Source: Clostridium sp. CMCC3677
Lineage (GTDB): Bacteria > Bacillota > Clostridia > Clostridiales > Clostridiaceae
Reading direction: 5' to 3'
Length of the DNA stretch: 64,000 nucleotides
Assembly (NCBI RefSeq): GCF_023845585.1
Contig: NZ_JAMQHS010000002.1
Location: 352,503-416,502 of the forward strand
Position numbers and translations under genes: made by a program. Below are positions 36,795 through 45,240 of the stretch, in pieces. Under the pieces are notes generated by a model. The model was not told the origin of the DNA. It worked only from the letters and a program-made list of their open reading frames with translations, and did not search any database. Within the stretch, counting starts at the first letter, position 1. Each line of letters opens with the position of its first letter.

Positions 36795-38261
36795 TTAAAA
36801 TTTTCCATGCAGTCTTTCTCTTATTTCTTTTAATGAATACTCTTTGATTAATTTTCCATCTTTAAATACAACTTGTAGTAAATTATCTTTGCAGTTTTCC
36901 TGTTCTTGTATTGTTAATTCATCTTTATAAAGAATATCATCATTTTTTTTATAAACATAACACATACCTTTTTGTGACTTTTTAAAGTTTCCATTATCCG
37001 TTTTAGGATCTTTAAATATAAACTTTTCTTTTCCATTTATAATTGCGTGAGTTGCTTTTAATGCAAATCCAAATGTATCACGAGTATTATATTGATATGT
37101 GTATGATCCGATTCCAAAAGTGCAATTATTTACTGCAAAACCTTTATTCATCAACTGCTTACATATTTCTTTGCATCGCTCTACTGTAATGCTATCTCCA
37201 TAAATTGTTCCTATATGAGAATTTAAAACTTTATATCCTTTTTTATTTACTTGTCCACCAAATATCTCATATAAAAGTTCAACAGTTCCCTTATATTCTG
37301 GACTGTCTTTTGGAGCATCCTTATCTCCACAAATTATCTTAACAGGATCCCCACTATCACCTCTTATAACAATTTTTCCATCCCTATTTAAAATATCAGT
37401 TTTCAATATTGGAAGAATATTGGTTATTAGATTCCAATAATCATAAGTATCTGAAACTATACTTAAAATTCCACTTGGAAATACCTCATTAATTAATCTT
37501 TTATAAGCTTTAAGTTCATCACTACCATAACTACACATTACACTATGCTCTGTTGATGGAGTACCAATACCTATAATTTCATTTTCCATATTACAATTAT
37601 AATAATCTTCTAAATAAAGAATTGAAGAAATAGTAGCTGTTCCAGTAAAAGAAAGTAAGTGTCCAGCACTACTAACTTGTGCACTTTCTATTGAACTAAA
37701 ACCTCTCATACTAAAATCTCCACAAGCTTTAGTTACATCACCATTCACTACTGTTAAGTTAAAATATTCTTCTACAATTTCTCTATATCTATAAGCAATG
37801 GTTGCGCTTGTCATTGGTTGCCATATATTACAACTCATAAATGTCTCTAAATAATTTACAAGCCATGCAAACTCATCATGAGTATTAGTTATTTCAATCA
37901 TTGGAGTCTTTATGTTAACTCTTATCCCCTCTGAAACAGCTTTAATTTGAATAGGCAAATATCCTAAATCATGAAGCTTTTCAATATGAGTAGTATCTGC
38001 TGCCATTTCCCCCATTGTTTTTGAAATAACTCTCTTATATTCATTTACTATTTGCACCTTAGAAACACTAAAAAAATTTTCATTAAAATAGTCAATCATA
38101 TATTTTTTCAAAAAAGATTGCAATCCAAACATAACAACCTTATCCATATTTTCTTTTCTAGACATTCTAGGCGTCCAATAGCTCACAAGTTTTGTCAATC
38201 CTTCTGCATAACACATATGGTGTATTGTTTTATAAAAATCAGTTAATAGTAACGGACTCAT
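36795..38261 (-). CDS. nadV: Nicotinamide phosphoribosyltransferase-like enzyme
   Basis: About 488 residues, the length of NAMPT/NadV, which joins nicotinamide and PRPP to make NMN. Motifs: an N-terminal LLLTDFYKTIHHMCYAEG, FGLQSFLKKYM, DFSMRGFSSIESA and GTPSTEHSVM with the catalytic His. VIRGDSGDPVKII holds the phosphate-binding site, and NCTFGIGSYTYQYNTRDTFG closes the active site. ATG 38261 is preferred, with GAGGAAG ten bases upstream. It is the third gene of the NAD operon. A substrate switch to ADP-ribose pyrophosphate, as in the phage NARP1 system, cannot be excluded by eye. Confidence 0.9.
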   Translation of the reverse strand: MSPLLLTDFYKTIHHMCYAEGLTKLVSYWTPRMSRKENMDKVVMFGLQSFLKKYMIDYFNENFFSVSKVQIVNEYKRVISKTMGEMAADTTHIEKLHDLGYLPIQIKAVSEGIRVNIKTPMIEITNTHDEFAWLVNYLETFMSCNIWQPMTSATIAYRYREIVEEYFNLTVVNGDVTKACGDFSMRGFSSIESAQVSSAGHLLSFTGTATISSILYLEDYYNCNMENEIIGIGTPSTEHSVMCSYGSDELKAYKRLINEVFPSGILSIVSDTYDYWNLITNILPILKTDILNRDGKIVIRGDSGDPVKIICGDKDAPKDSPEYKGTVELLYEIFGGQVNKKGYKVLNSHIGTIYGDSITVERCKEICKQLMNKGFAVNNCTFGIGSYTYQYNTRDTFGFALKATHAIINGKEKFIFKDPKTDNGNFKKSQKGMCYVYKKNDDILYKDELTIQEQENCKDNLLQVVFKDGKLIKEYSLKEIRERLHGKF

Positions 38262-38300
38262 AATTTCACACTTCCTCATTTTAATTACACCTCATATTTT

Positions 38301-38340
38301 CTTAAATTCTTAAATTCTTAAATTCTTAAATTCTTAAATT
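38301..38340. repeat. Five tandem copies of CTTAAATT
   Basis: Perfect 8-bp repeats in the intergenic region between the PRPP-synthetase-like and NAMPT-like genes, followed by a partial CTTA. The plus-strand frame has no coding role. Number variation between strains could alter spacing in the operon mRNA. Confidence 0.9.
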
Positions 38341-38358
38341 CTTAGGAATTATATTCTT

Positions 38359-39162
38359 TTATATTAATTTAGTTACATCTATTTTTTCATGCTCTCTATT
38401 TAAAATACTATTTGTTGTATAAACCTTTTTAATTAAATCCGTTTTTAAAATATCTCCCTTAAATATAGTATCTTCACAATGAGTTACAACTAAATATATT
38501 TCTGTAGCTCCCATTTCTCTAAGTTTACCTGCTGTAAGTGTAAATGTTCCTCCTTTTGAACATAAATCATCTACAATAATTGCTTTAAACTTGTTATTAT
38601 CTAAAGTTCCATTTATATCAAGCTTTTTAATATATCCACTTTTAAAATCTCTTTCCTTATTTGCAGTTAATACTCTGCCAAATTCAATTTGCTTACTATA
38701 CCTTTTAGCTGCTCCTGCATCTGGATAAACTAAATAAATAGGCTCATCTTCATTTTCTTTAACTTCATTTAAAACTTTTTCTGTTAATTCTTTAGACATA
38801 TTAATTACTCTTACCCTATCAAGTAATGCAACACTTACGTCTGAATGTGGTTCATAAATATATACATTCTCAAAATCTAATGAATTTATCAATTTACAAA
38901 CATGTTTTAATGTAAACACTGTCATACCTTCAGTTCTGTCCATTCTGCTATATGGCATATATCCCATAACTAAATTACATCTTAAATTGAATTCGTCTAA
39001 ATGACCTTTAATAAATATTAATTTAGTTATATCTTCATCACTTTCAAATTTTAATTTTATCTCATTAACTTTTTCATTTATAATTAAGTTTTCACTACTA
39101 ATTAATGATTCTCCATTGGGGAATTTTCTCATCTCAACCTTTTTTCCATTTAAATATAGCAT
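38359..39162 (-). CDS. Ribose-phosphate pyrophosphokinase-like protein
   Basis: About 267 residues, shorter than housekeeping Prs (about 315). It keeps the Prs fold: FPNGES near the start, GYMPYSRMDRT for the pyrophosphate/ATP region, YEPHSDVS in place of the usual DLHA metal loop, VYPDAGAAKRYSK for the ribose-5-phosphate region, and the PRPP-binding loop IIVDDLCSKGGTFTLTA in place of the usual VDDMIDTAGT. The changes suggest a specialised enzyme that feeds PRPP (or ADP-ribose pyrophosphate) to the neighbouring transferase. The start is uncertain between GTG 39174 and ATG 39162 (AGAGAGG upstream). It starts 29-41 bases after the regulator gene. Confidence 0.85.
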   Translation of the reverse strand: MLYLNGKKVEMRKFPNGESLISSENLIINEKVNEIKLKFESDEDITKLIFIKGHLDEFNLRCNLVMGYMPYSRMDRTEGMTVFTLKHVCKLINSLDFENVYIYEPHSDVSVALLDRVRVINMSKELTEKVLNEVKENEDEPIYLVYPDAGAAKRYSKQIEFGRVLTANKERDFKSGYIKKLDINGTLDNNKFKAIIVDDLCSKGGTFTLTAGKLREMGATEIYLVVTHCEDTIFKGDILKTDLIKKVYTTNSILNREHEKIDVTKLI

Positions 39163-39202
39163 TTCCAAATCCACCTCTCTATGTGAATATTTATATTATA
39201 AT

Positions 39203-40099
39203 TTAAAATTTATGTTCAAAATTTTCATTAAACTTAAATACCTTAGCTGGTCTAAAAGGCTTACCTTCTATTTTTTCATCAGTTTCTATAATCATGTCAT
39301 CCATTTTTCTTCTAAAATTTAAGATTTCTCTTCCCATGATTGCTTCGTATACAAATTGTAGTTCTTTCACTGTAAATAATCTTGGTAATAAATTTAATGC
39401 AATTGGTGTATATTCTATTTTATTTCTTATTCTATCAATAGCATAATCTAATATTTTGTAATGATCAAAAGCTAATTCTTCATTTGAAGTATTCATTAGC
39501 TTATAAGTTAAAACTTTTCTTCTTAATATACCTTTTTCTATTTTTTCAGTGATTTCATAAGAAATTTTTGTTTTTTCACAATCTTCAGCTTTAAGTTCTA
39601 AAATATATTTATTTATTATATATTTTTCATCTTTAGTAGATTCGATTAAATCTTTTTTTATCCAAAACCATTTTGTTTCCATAGTATCTTTTGTTTTATT
39701 AAAATTAATATTTTCTTTTGCTATTAAGGCTATATTTCCAACACTTATAACCCTAGTTCTTGGATCTCTCTCTACTTCTCCAAAAGTATATAATTGTTCT
39801 ATATAAACATTATCTATTCCAGTTTCTTCTCTCAGTCTTCTTATAGCCCCTTCTTCTAAGCTTTCATCCATTTTTACAAAACCTCCTGGAATTGCCCATT
39901 TCTCTTTAGACGGATGATCATCTCTTTTTACTAAAAGCACTTCCATACCCTTTCTTGGAACTTTGCGTGAATTTTCTTCTAACACATCATCAGTGGTAAA
40001 TATTATTACATCGTTTGTGACACTAGGTCTTTCAAACTCATTAACATCATAGTTTTTCAAAAATATTTTCTCATCTATATCTAGTTTTTCTTTATTCAT
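39203..40099 (-). CDS. Nudix domain protein, NrtR-like regulator of NAD metabolism
   Basis: 298 residues. The N-terminal Nudix domain (about 25-160) has a box GGFVKMDESLEEGAIRRLRE followed by ETGID. The first Glu of the REUxEE motif is replaced by Arg (RRLREETG), which may abolish hydrolysis. The C-terminal domain (about 200-298) has TPIALNLLPRLFTVKELQFV and EAIMGREILNFRRKM, the winged-helix pattern of NrtR, the repressor of NAD biosynthesis that senses ADP-ribose. As the first gene of the operon it probably controls the operon itself. The ribosome site is GAGGTG before ATG 40099. Confidence 0.85.
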   Translation of the reverse strand: MNKEKLDIDEKIFLKNYDVNEFERPSVTNDVIIFTTDDVLEENSRKVPRKGMEVLLVKRDDHPSKEKWAIPGGFVKMDESLEEGAIRRLREETGIDNVYIEQLYTFGEVERDPRTRVISVGNIALIAKENINFNKTKDTMETKWFWIKKDLIESTKDEKYIINKYILELKAEDCEKTKISYEITEKIEKGILRRKVLTYKLMNTSNEELAFDHYKILDYAIDRIRNKIEYTPIALNLLPRLFTVKELQFVYEAIMGREILNFRRKMDDMIIETDEKIEGKPFRPAKVFKFNENFEHKF

Positions 40100-40150
40100 A
40101 CTTTTTCACCTCTAAACTATTTAACTTAATTTTTTAAGAGATTATTTTCT

Positions 40151-40223
40151 TTGATAATATCTTTTAGATATTATCAATTTGACTTTATGTATTTATAATA
40201 CATTATATGGTTTTGTTTGTAAA
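40151..40223 (-). promoter_or_regulatory. NAD operon promoter and palindromic operator
   Basis: On the minus strand, -35 TTTACA is at 40218-40223 and -10 TATTAT at 40195-40200, with exactly 17 bases between. Just downstream of the start point lies a perfect inverted repeat with 11-bp arms, TTGATAATATC (40151-40161) and GATATTATCAA (40167-40177). It fits a repressor site for the NrtR-like product; an mRNA stem is the alternative. Confidence 0.65.
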
Positions 40224-40324
40224 GAGTTCCTTTGATTTTTCGATAAATATATATACAGAAAAATATAAAAAACAAAAATACATTATTATAGAAACAATTC
40301 AAATACGAAGGGGAAATACATTAA

Positions 40325-43225
40325 ATGAAAAAAAGAAATCAAATTATTTCAAGCTTAATAGCAATAGCAATTACTACAAGCATTACTAATACATGTGCTT
40401 ATGCTAAGGATGAAAAAACTAATGATGCAATTAATACAGAAAATTATAATAGTGAATTAGAGAAAGATACTTTAGACTTGAACCAAAGTAAAGTCACTAC
40501 TGGTGCAGCAGCTTTTATTACTCCAGTGGAAAATACTAAAGTAGATGAAATAGTTGAAGAAAATGAAGAGGAAGTTATAACAATTGAAAATAGTGAACGA
40601 ACTTTAGATGAATATTTAAAATCTAAAGTACCTAAAAATAGTAGACGTGTAAAAAGATATTCTAATTTTAGTCTTTTTGAAAGCAATAAGGAAGAAATTA
40701 AAGAACGAATTAAAAGTGGAATTGAAAATTATGAGACTGATATTGATATAAAAGATCTTGTTAATATAGATGATATAAAAAATAATCAAAATAAAATTCT
40801 CGACTTATACTTTGATGTGATGTATGAAAATCCACAAATTTTCTATTCTAGTCCAACTTCTGTAAATTTCGGTAAGTGTACAATTAAATCTTCTGGAGAA
40901 TTAAATTCCTGTGATATACAAGTGACTTATGAATATAGTAATGATGTTATAGATAAAATGAGAGAAAAACTAAATAGCAAAATAGCTGCTATTAAACAAA
41001 AATATTTAGATAACTGCTCAACAAACTTAGAAATAGAATACGCTGCTCACGACTATATTACACAAAACTGCACTTATGATAAAGATAATTATGATAAAGA
41101 TACAATTCCAAATATTTCACATACATCATATGGTGCACTTGTTAATCAAGTAGCTGTTTGTGATGGATATTCAAAAGCTAATATGCTTTTATTAAATGAA
41201 TATGGTATTGAAGCTGGAATAGTCACAAATGCTGATCATGCATGGAACTATGTAAATATAGATGGAAATTACTATCAAACAGATTTAACATGGGATGACC
41301 CTACTCCAGAAACTAATAAAATTATGTATAAAAATTTTAATTGTTCAGATAGTGTAATGAGTAAGATACATACATGGACATCTACAATACATGGAAATTG
41401 TATTGATACAACCTTTGACAATTTATTTAGAATAGTAAGTGGAAATAGCGTTAGTGAAAAAAACGCGGTAAGAATTAAAGATAAATTATACTATTTAGAT
41501 GGGGCTGACTTATGGAAATGCAATTTAAATGGTAGTAATAAAATTTTATTTAGTAGAAATATAACCTCAAGTGCTAATATGGTAAATTTAACTGCTCACA
41601 ATAAAGATATATATTATTTATCTGAACTTGAAATTAAAAAAATTAATATAGATGATAAACAAATAGAAACTTTTAAAAATTTAAGGTCTGAGTTTAACTT
41701 TACAAGCGGATCATATTCTGTACAATTTTACATAAAAGATAATAAACTAAATATTAAATTTGGACAAAGCAAAAATGATACTAATCTTAAATATTCAACC
41801 AAAGAATACGAATTAAGTAGTACTGAAGATGTTGATACAGATAAGTCAGAAGAAAAAGTTCAAGATGTTATAAAACTTAATAAGTTTAATTTACAAACAC
41901 TATATAATGATAACAAAGATAAATTGAATGGAAATTATACAGATGGAACTTGGACTGTATTCTTAAATTCATTAGATGAAGCTAAAAATATATTAGATAG
42001 AGATGATATAACTCAAATTGATGTAGATAATGCAGTAGCTCGTTTACAAACAGCAATAGATAATTTAAAAGAGAAACATCAAGAGATTATAAAACTTAAT
42101 AAATTTAATCTGCAAAAACTATATAATGCTAATAAAGATAAGCTTAAAGGTAATTATACAAATAATACTTGGGATACATTCTCAGATTCATTAAATGAAG
42201 CTAAAAATATATTAGATAGAGATGATATAACTCAAATTGATGTAGATAATGCATTACTTTATTTGCAAACAGCAATAGATAATTTACAAGAAAAAGTTCC
42301 AGATATAATAAAACCTAATAAAATAAACCATGATTCTTCATCAACTGGCGGTTCAAGTGGTAGTTCAAGAGGTAACGGTTCTAGTGAAAAAAATAGTTCA
42401 GGTTCAAGATCATCTGAAAGCAAAATAGCTATAACAAATGAAAATAAGAATATTAATACCAATAAAATTAATATTAGTGATTCATCAAATTTAAATATAG
42501 TAAGTACAGTAAAAAATGTAGCTAAAATATTGACTGAAATTAATACTGTTGATAAAGAAATCTCTTTAGACGAAATTTATGAAATTAATAGTGGTGATTT
42601 AAAAGGAACTATAGCTAACTTAAAATCAGATAACAAGGAATATATCTATATTTCTTGTACAAATAATGCAGAAAATGCTAACATTAATTCAATTAAAATA
42701 GATGCTAGTAAATTAAACAGTAAAGAAAAGTATATTTATAATTTAGATAATGTAACAAACAAATTAATATTTATAAATACTATTCAAGATGATTCAGTTG
42801 AAATACAAGCTAACAATCAAACTCAATACATATTATCAAATATGGAAATTCAATCTTTGAAAAATAATAATTGGAATAAAATAAATGATAATTGGCTATA
42901 TGTTGAAAATGGACAAGTCGCAACAGGCTGGATTAAAACATTAGATAGTAAATGGTATCATATGGATAATCAAGGTATAATGCAAAAAGGTTGGGTACAA
43001 GATAATAATAAATGGTATCACCTATCAAATAGTGGATATATGAATACTGGCTGGTTTAAAGATACTGATGGAGATTGGTATTATTTAAATACAGATGGTT
43101 CAATGAAAACAGGCTGGTTTAAAGATGTTAGCGGTAATTGGTACTACCTAAAATCAAATGGTTCAATGGCAGTAGATACTAAAGTAAATGGATATTATGT
43201 AAATAAAAGTGGTTTATGGGAATAA
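40325..43225 (+). CDS. Secreted surface protein: transglutaminase-like, FIVAR repeats and wall-binding repeats
   Basis: 966 residues. A signal peptide is clear (KRNQIISSLIAIAITTSITN, cleavage near AYAKD). A transglutaminase/protease-like domain spans about 200-345, with catalytic Cys279 (NQVAVCDGYSK), His305 (NADHAWNYV) and Asp320 (YQTDLTW). A beta-propeller-like stretch comes next, then two near-identical 70-residue FIVAR-like repeats (about 515-655, both with NILDRDDITQIDVDNA), then a Ser/Gly linker. The C-terminus has about five choline-binding-type repeats (GWIKTLDSKWYHM, GWFKDTDGDWYYL and others), so it is retained on the cell wall. Function may be cross-linking or proteolysis. A terminator follows. 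Confidence 0.88.
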   Translation: MKKRNQIISSLIAIAITTSITNTCAYAKDEKTNDAINTENYNSELEKDTLDLNQSKVTTGAAAFITPVENTKVDEIVEENEEEVITIENSERTLDEYLKSKVPKNSRRVKRYSNFSLFESNKEEIKERIKSGIENYETDIDIKDLVNIDDIKNNQNKILDLYFDVMYENPQIFYSSPTSVNFGKCTIKSSGELNSCDIQVTYEYSNDVIDKMREKLNSKIAAIKQKYLDNCSTNLEIEYAAHDYITQNCTYDKDNYDKDTIPNISHTSYGALVNQVAVCDGYSKANMLLLNEYGIEAGIVTNADHAWNYVNIDGNYYQTDLTWDDPTPETNKIMYKNFNCSDSVMSKIHTWTSTIHGNCIDTTFDNLFRIVSGNSVSEKNAVRIKDKLYYLDGADLWKCNLNGSNKILFSRNITSSANMVNLTAHNKDIYYLSELEIKKINIDDKQIETFKNLRSEFNFTSGSYSVQFYIKDNKLNIKFGQSKNDTNLKYSTKEYELSSTEDVDTDKSEEKVQDVIKLNKFNLQTLYNDNKDKLNGNYTDGTWTVFLNSLDEAKNILDRDDITQIDVDNAVARLQTAIDNLKEKHQEIIKLNKFNLQKLYNANKDKLKGNYTNNTWDTFSDSLNEAKNILDRDDITQIDVDNALLYLQTAIDNLQEKVPDIIKPNKINHDSSSTGGSSGSSRGNGSSEKNSSGSRSSESKIAITNENKNINTNKINISDSSNLNIVSTVKNVAKILTEINTVDKEISLDEIYEINSGDLKGTIANLKSDNKEYIYISCTNNAENANINSIKIDASKLNSKEKYIYNLDNVTNKLIFINTIQDDSVEIQANNQTQYILSNMEIQSLKNNNWNKINDNWLYVENGQVATGWIKTLDSKWYHMDNQGIMQKGWVQDNNKWYHLSNSGYMNTGWFKDTDGDWYYLNTDGSMKTGWFKDVSGNWYYLKSNGSMAVDTKVNGYYVNKSGLWE

Positions 43226-43233
43226 ACAAAAAA

Positions 43234-43270
43234 GAAAAATGGATTTGCATTACACAAATCCATTTTTCTT
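43234..43270. terminator. Bidirectional terminator
   Basis: GAAAAATGGATTTG/CAAATCCATTTTTC stem with 7-base loop. It separates the convergent surface-protein gene and the membrane-protein gene. Confidence 0.85.
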
Positions 43271-43328
43271 TTGATCTAATATATTTTTTTATATACTTCT
43301 TTCTTCTAACGCTAGTACACTAATATAA

Positions 43329-45101
43329 TTATAAATTTAAAGTTTGTTTTAATTTATCAGTATTTTGTTCTATTTCAAGAAAAATTTCTACTAATTTGTT
43401 TTGATCTATTTTAAATATTTCTACCTTTTCCTCATTTGGTTCTTCAATAGGTTTATTTAAAGGCATTCTTCCATATGAAAAATCAAGAGTAATGTACTCA
43501 TTAGTATTTGCTATATTTTTATTAAAATTAATTTTATCAAAATCAAATTTTAAATACTTATTTTCTTTATTAAAATCATATTTACCATTATAAGCAAAAG
43601 TCATCTCTTCCCCATTAGCACCAAACTTAAATTCTCCATTTAATTTTTTACTCTCAGTATCATATTTAGTATTTAAATCAATACCTAGTGTTTCTCCATG
43701 ACTAGTAATTTTACCTGAAAATACATTTTGAGTGCTAGATTCTTCATTTATTGTTTTTAAATTCATATCTGCATTAGCTTGTACACCATTATTATCAAAA
43801 AGCATAGATATATCAATGTCATCACCAATATTATCTTTTCCTTTATATTCAATTGATGAATTGATTTTTAAAGTATCATCTTTCATATTTATACCTGTAT
43901 CAAAATCAGTCTTAACAGCTCTACCTTTTTTATCAACATAAACTTTCATAGAGATATCATTTACTGAAAAATCATTTTTTAAATAAGATATAAACTTTTC
44001 TAAACTCTTAAATGAATCAAGCATTTCATCTGAATTTTTCACAGTAGATATACTATTAAAGTTTTTAAAATATCTATTTAATATATTTCTTGCCTCTGTA
44101 TCATTTTCAAAATAATCATAAATACTTAATAAAAACTTATCTATTTCATTTTTAGAAATGGACACATCATATCCCTTACATTTTTGATTTACTCCATTAA
44201 TCATAATCTCTTTAGACTTATCTAACTTTTTAACTATAATACTATCAGCTATTTGTGATAAATCATTTTCATGAGATTTTAAATAGCCTTTAACTAAAAC
44301 CTCTTTAAGTTCATTATATGTTGGTATTTCATCATCTTCAAACATTTTTAATGTTATTTCATCATTAGGCATTCTTCCTTGTTGTCCAAAAATAGAATTA
44401 TTATATTGATTTTGAATATCTTCACAATCAAACATAAACCATTTACTATATATTGATGGTAATTTAACCATAAGTTTTTGATTATCTGTATAAACATTAA
44501 AGCTTCCTGTGTCTTGACCTTGATATTTTGCTGATAAACTTATTAAAGCTTTTTTATTATCATTATCTATAGCGGACGTTAATTTAAATCCTGTACCATA
44601 AGCCTCTTGTAATTCCTCTATATTGCTTGATACCATATTCATTTCCATTTCTTGATTTAATCCCTTATCATATACATTTAAGAAATCTTTTTCTCCTGTT
44701 ACTTGTTCAGAAAATGTTTTTCTAGAATTTAATTCATCATTAGTAGCTTTAAGTGCTTTTACCACCTTCACTTTAGGATTATTGACTATAGAAAAACTTG
44801 CTATTGCAATAATCAGTACCACAGTTGCTATGATGCATGTTATTGCTATTAATGGTTTTTTATTTTTTTTATTAAGCTTTTTTTGTTGTTGATTTTCACT
44901 ATGTGAATTTTCATTGCTTGGTTCATTGGGTGAATTTGAATAATTTTCACCATTCTCATTACTTTGAAGTCCACTTTCAATAGTCTTCTCATTTTCATTA
45001 ATTGTAATTTGTCCCTCTGTTTTAGTTACTTTTTTATCAGCTACTTTGCTGATATTTTCTTCATTAGACTTATGGTTTCCCATATTTGTTTCATCATTCA
45101 T
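43329..45101 (-). CDS. Single-span membrane protein with large extracellular domain (DUF6583-like)
   Basis: 590 residues. The N-terminal 80 are cytoplasmic, Asn/Glu-rich and disordered. One membrane span lies at about 85-105 (PLIAITCIIATVVLIIAIAS), and a large extracellular region follows (about 110-590) made of beta-type repeats such as SLSAKYQGQDTGSFNVYTDN and AFNGKYDF-like segments. There are no catalytic motifs. It resembles Clostridium proteins annotated with DUF6583, unknown function (moderate recollection only). It is the third gene after the Hsp70-like and J/TPR genes, 139 bases away, so co-transcription is possible. Confidence 0.75.
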   Translation of the reverse strand: MNDETNMGNHKSNEENISKVADKKVTKTEGQITINENEKTIESGLQSNENGENYSNSPNEPSNENSHSENQQQKKLNKKNKKPLIAITCIIATVVLIIAIASFSIVNNPKVKVVKALKATNDELNSRKTFSEQVTGEKDFLNVYDKGLNQEMEMNMVSSNIEELQEAYGTGFKLTSAIDNDNKKALISLSAKYQGQDTGSFNVYTDNQKLMVKLPSIYSKWFMFDCEDIQNQYNNSIFGQQGRMPNDEITLKMFEDDEIPTYNELKEVLVKGYLKSHENDLSQIADSIIVKKLDKSKEIMINGVNQKCKGYDVSISKNEIDKFLLSIYDYFENDTEARNILNRYFKNFNSISTVKNSDEMLDSFKSLEKFISYLKNDFSVNDISMKVYVDKKGRAVKTDFDTGINMKDDTLKINSSIEYKGKDNIGDDIDISMLFDNNGVQANADMNLKTINEESSTQNVFSGKITSHGETLGIDLNTKYDTESKKLNGEFKFGANGEEMTFAYNGKYDFNKENKYLKFDFDKINFNKNIANTNEYITLDFSYGRMPLNKPIEEPNEEKVEIFKIDQNKLVEIFLEIEQNTDKLKQTLNL

Positions 45102-45240
45102 TATTATTTTTACCCCTTGTATAAATTTATTTAATAAGCCATTGTTTCAATATTAGGATTAGCTTTTAAATATCTAAGCCCTGACCCTAAATAATATTTT
45201 TATTTATAATAAAATATCAATCAAATTTTAAAACAAAGCA

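Noticed and set aside
38301..38340. CRISPR-like array
   Set aside because: The units are 8 bp and directly adjacent with no spacers; it is a simple tandem repeat.
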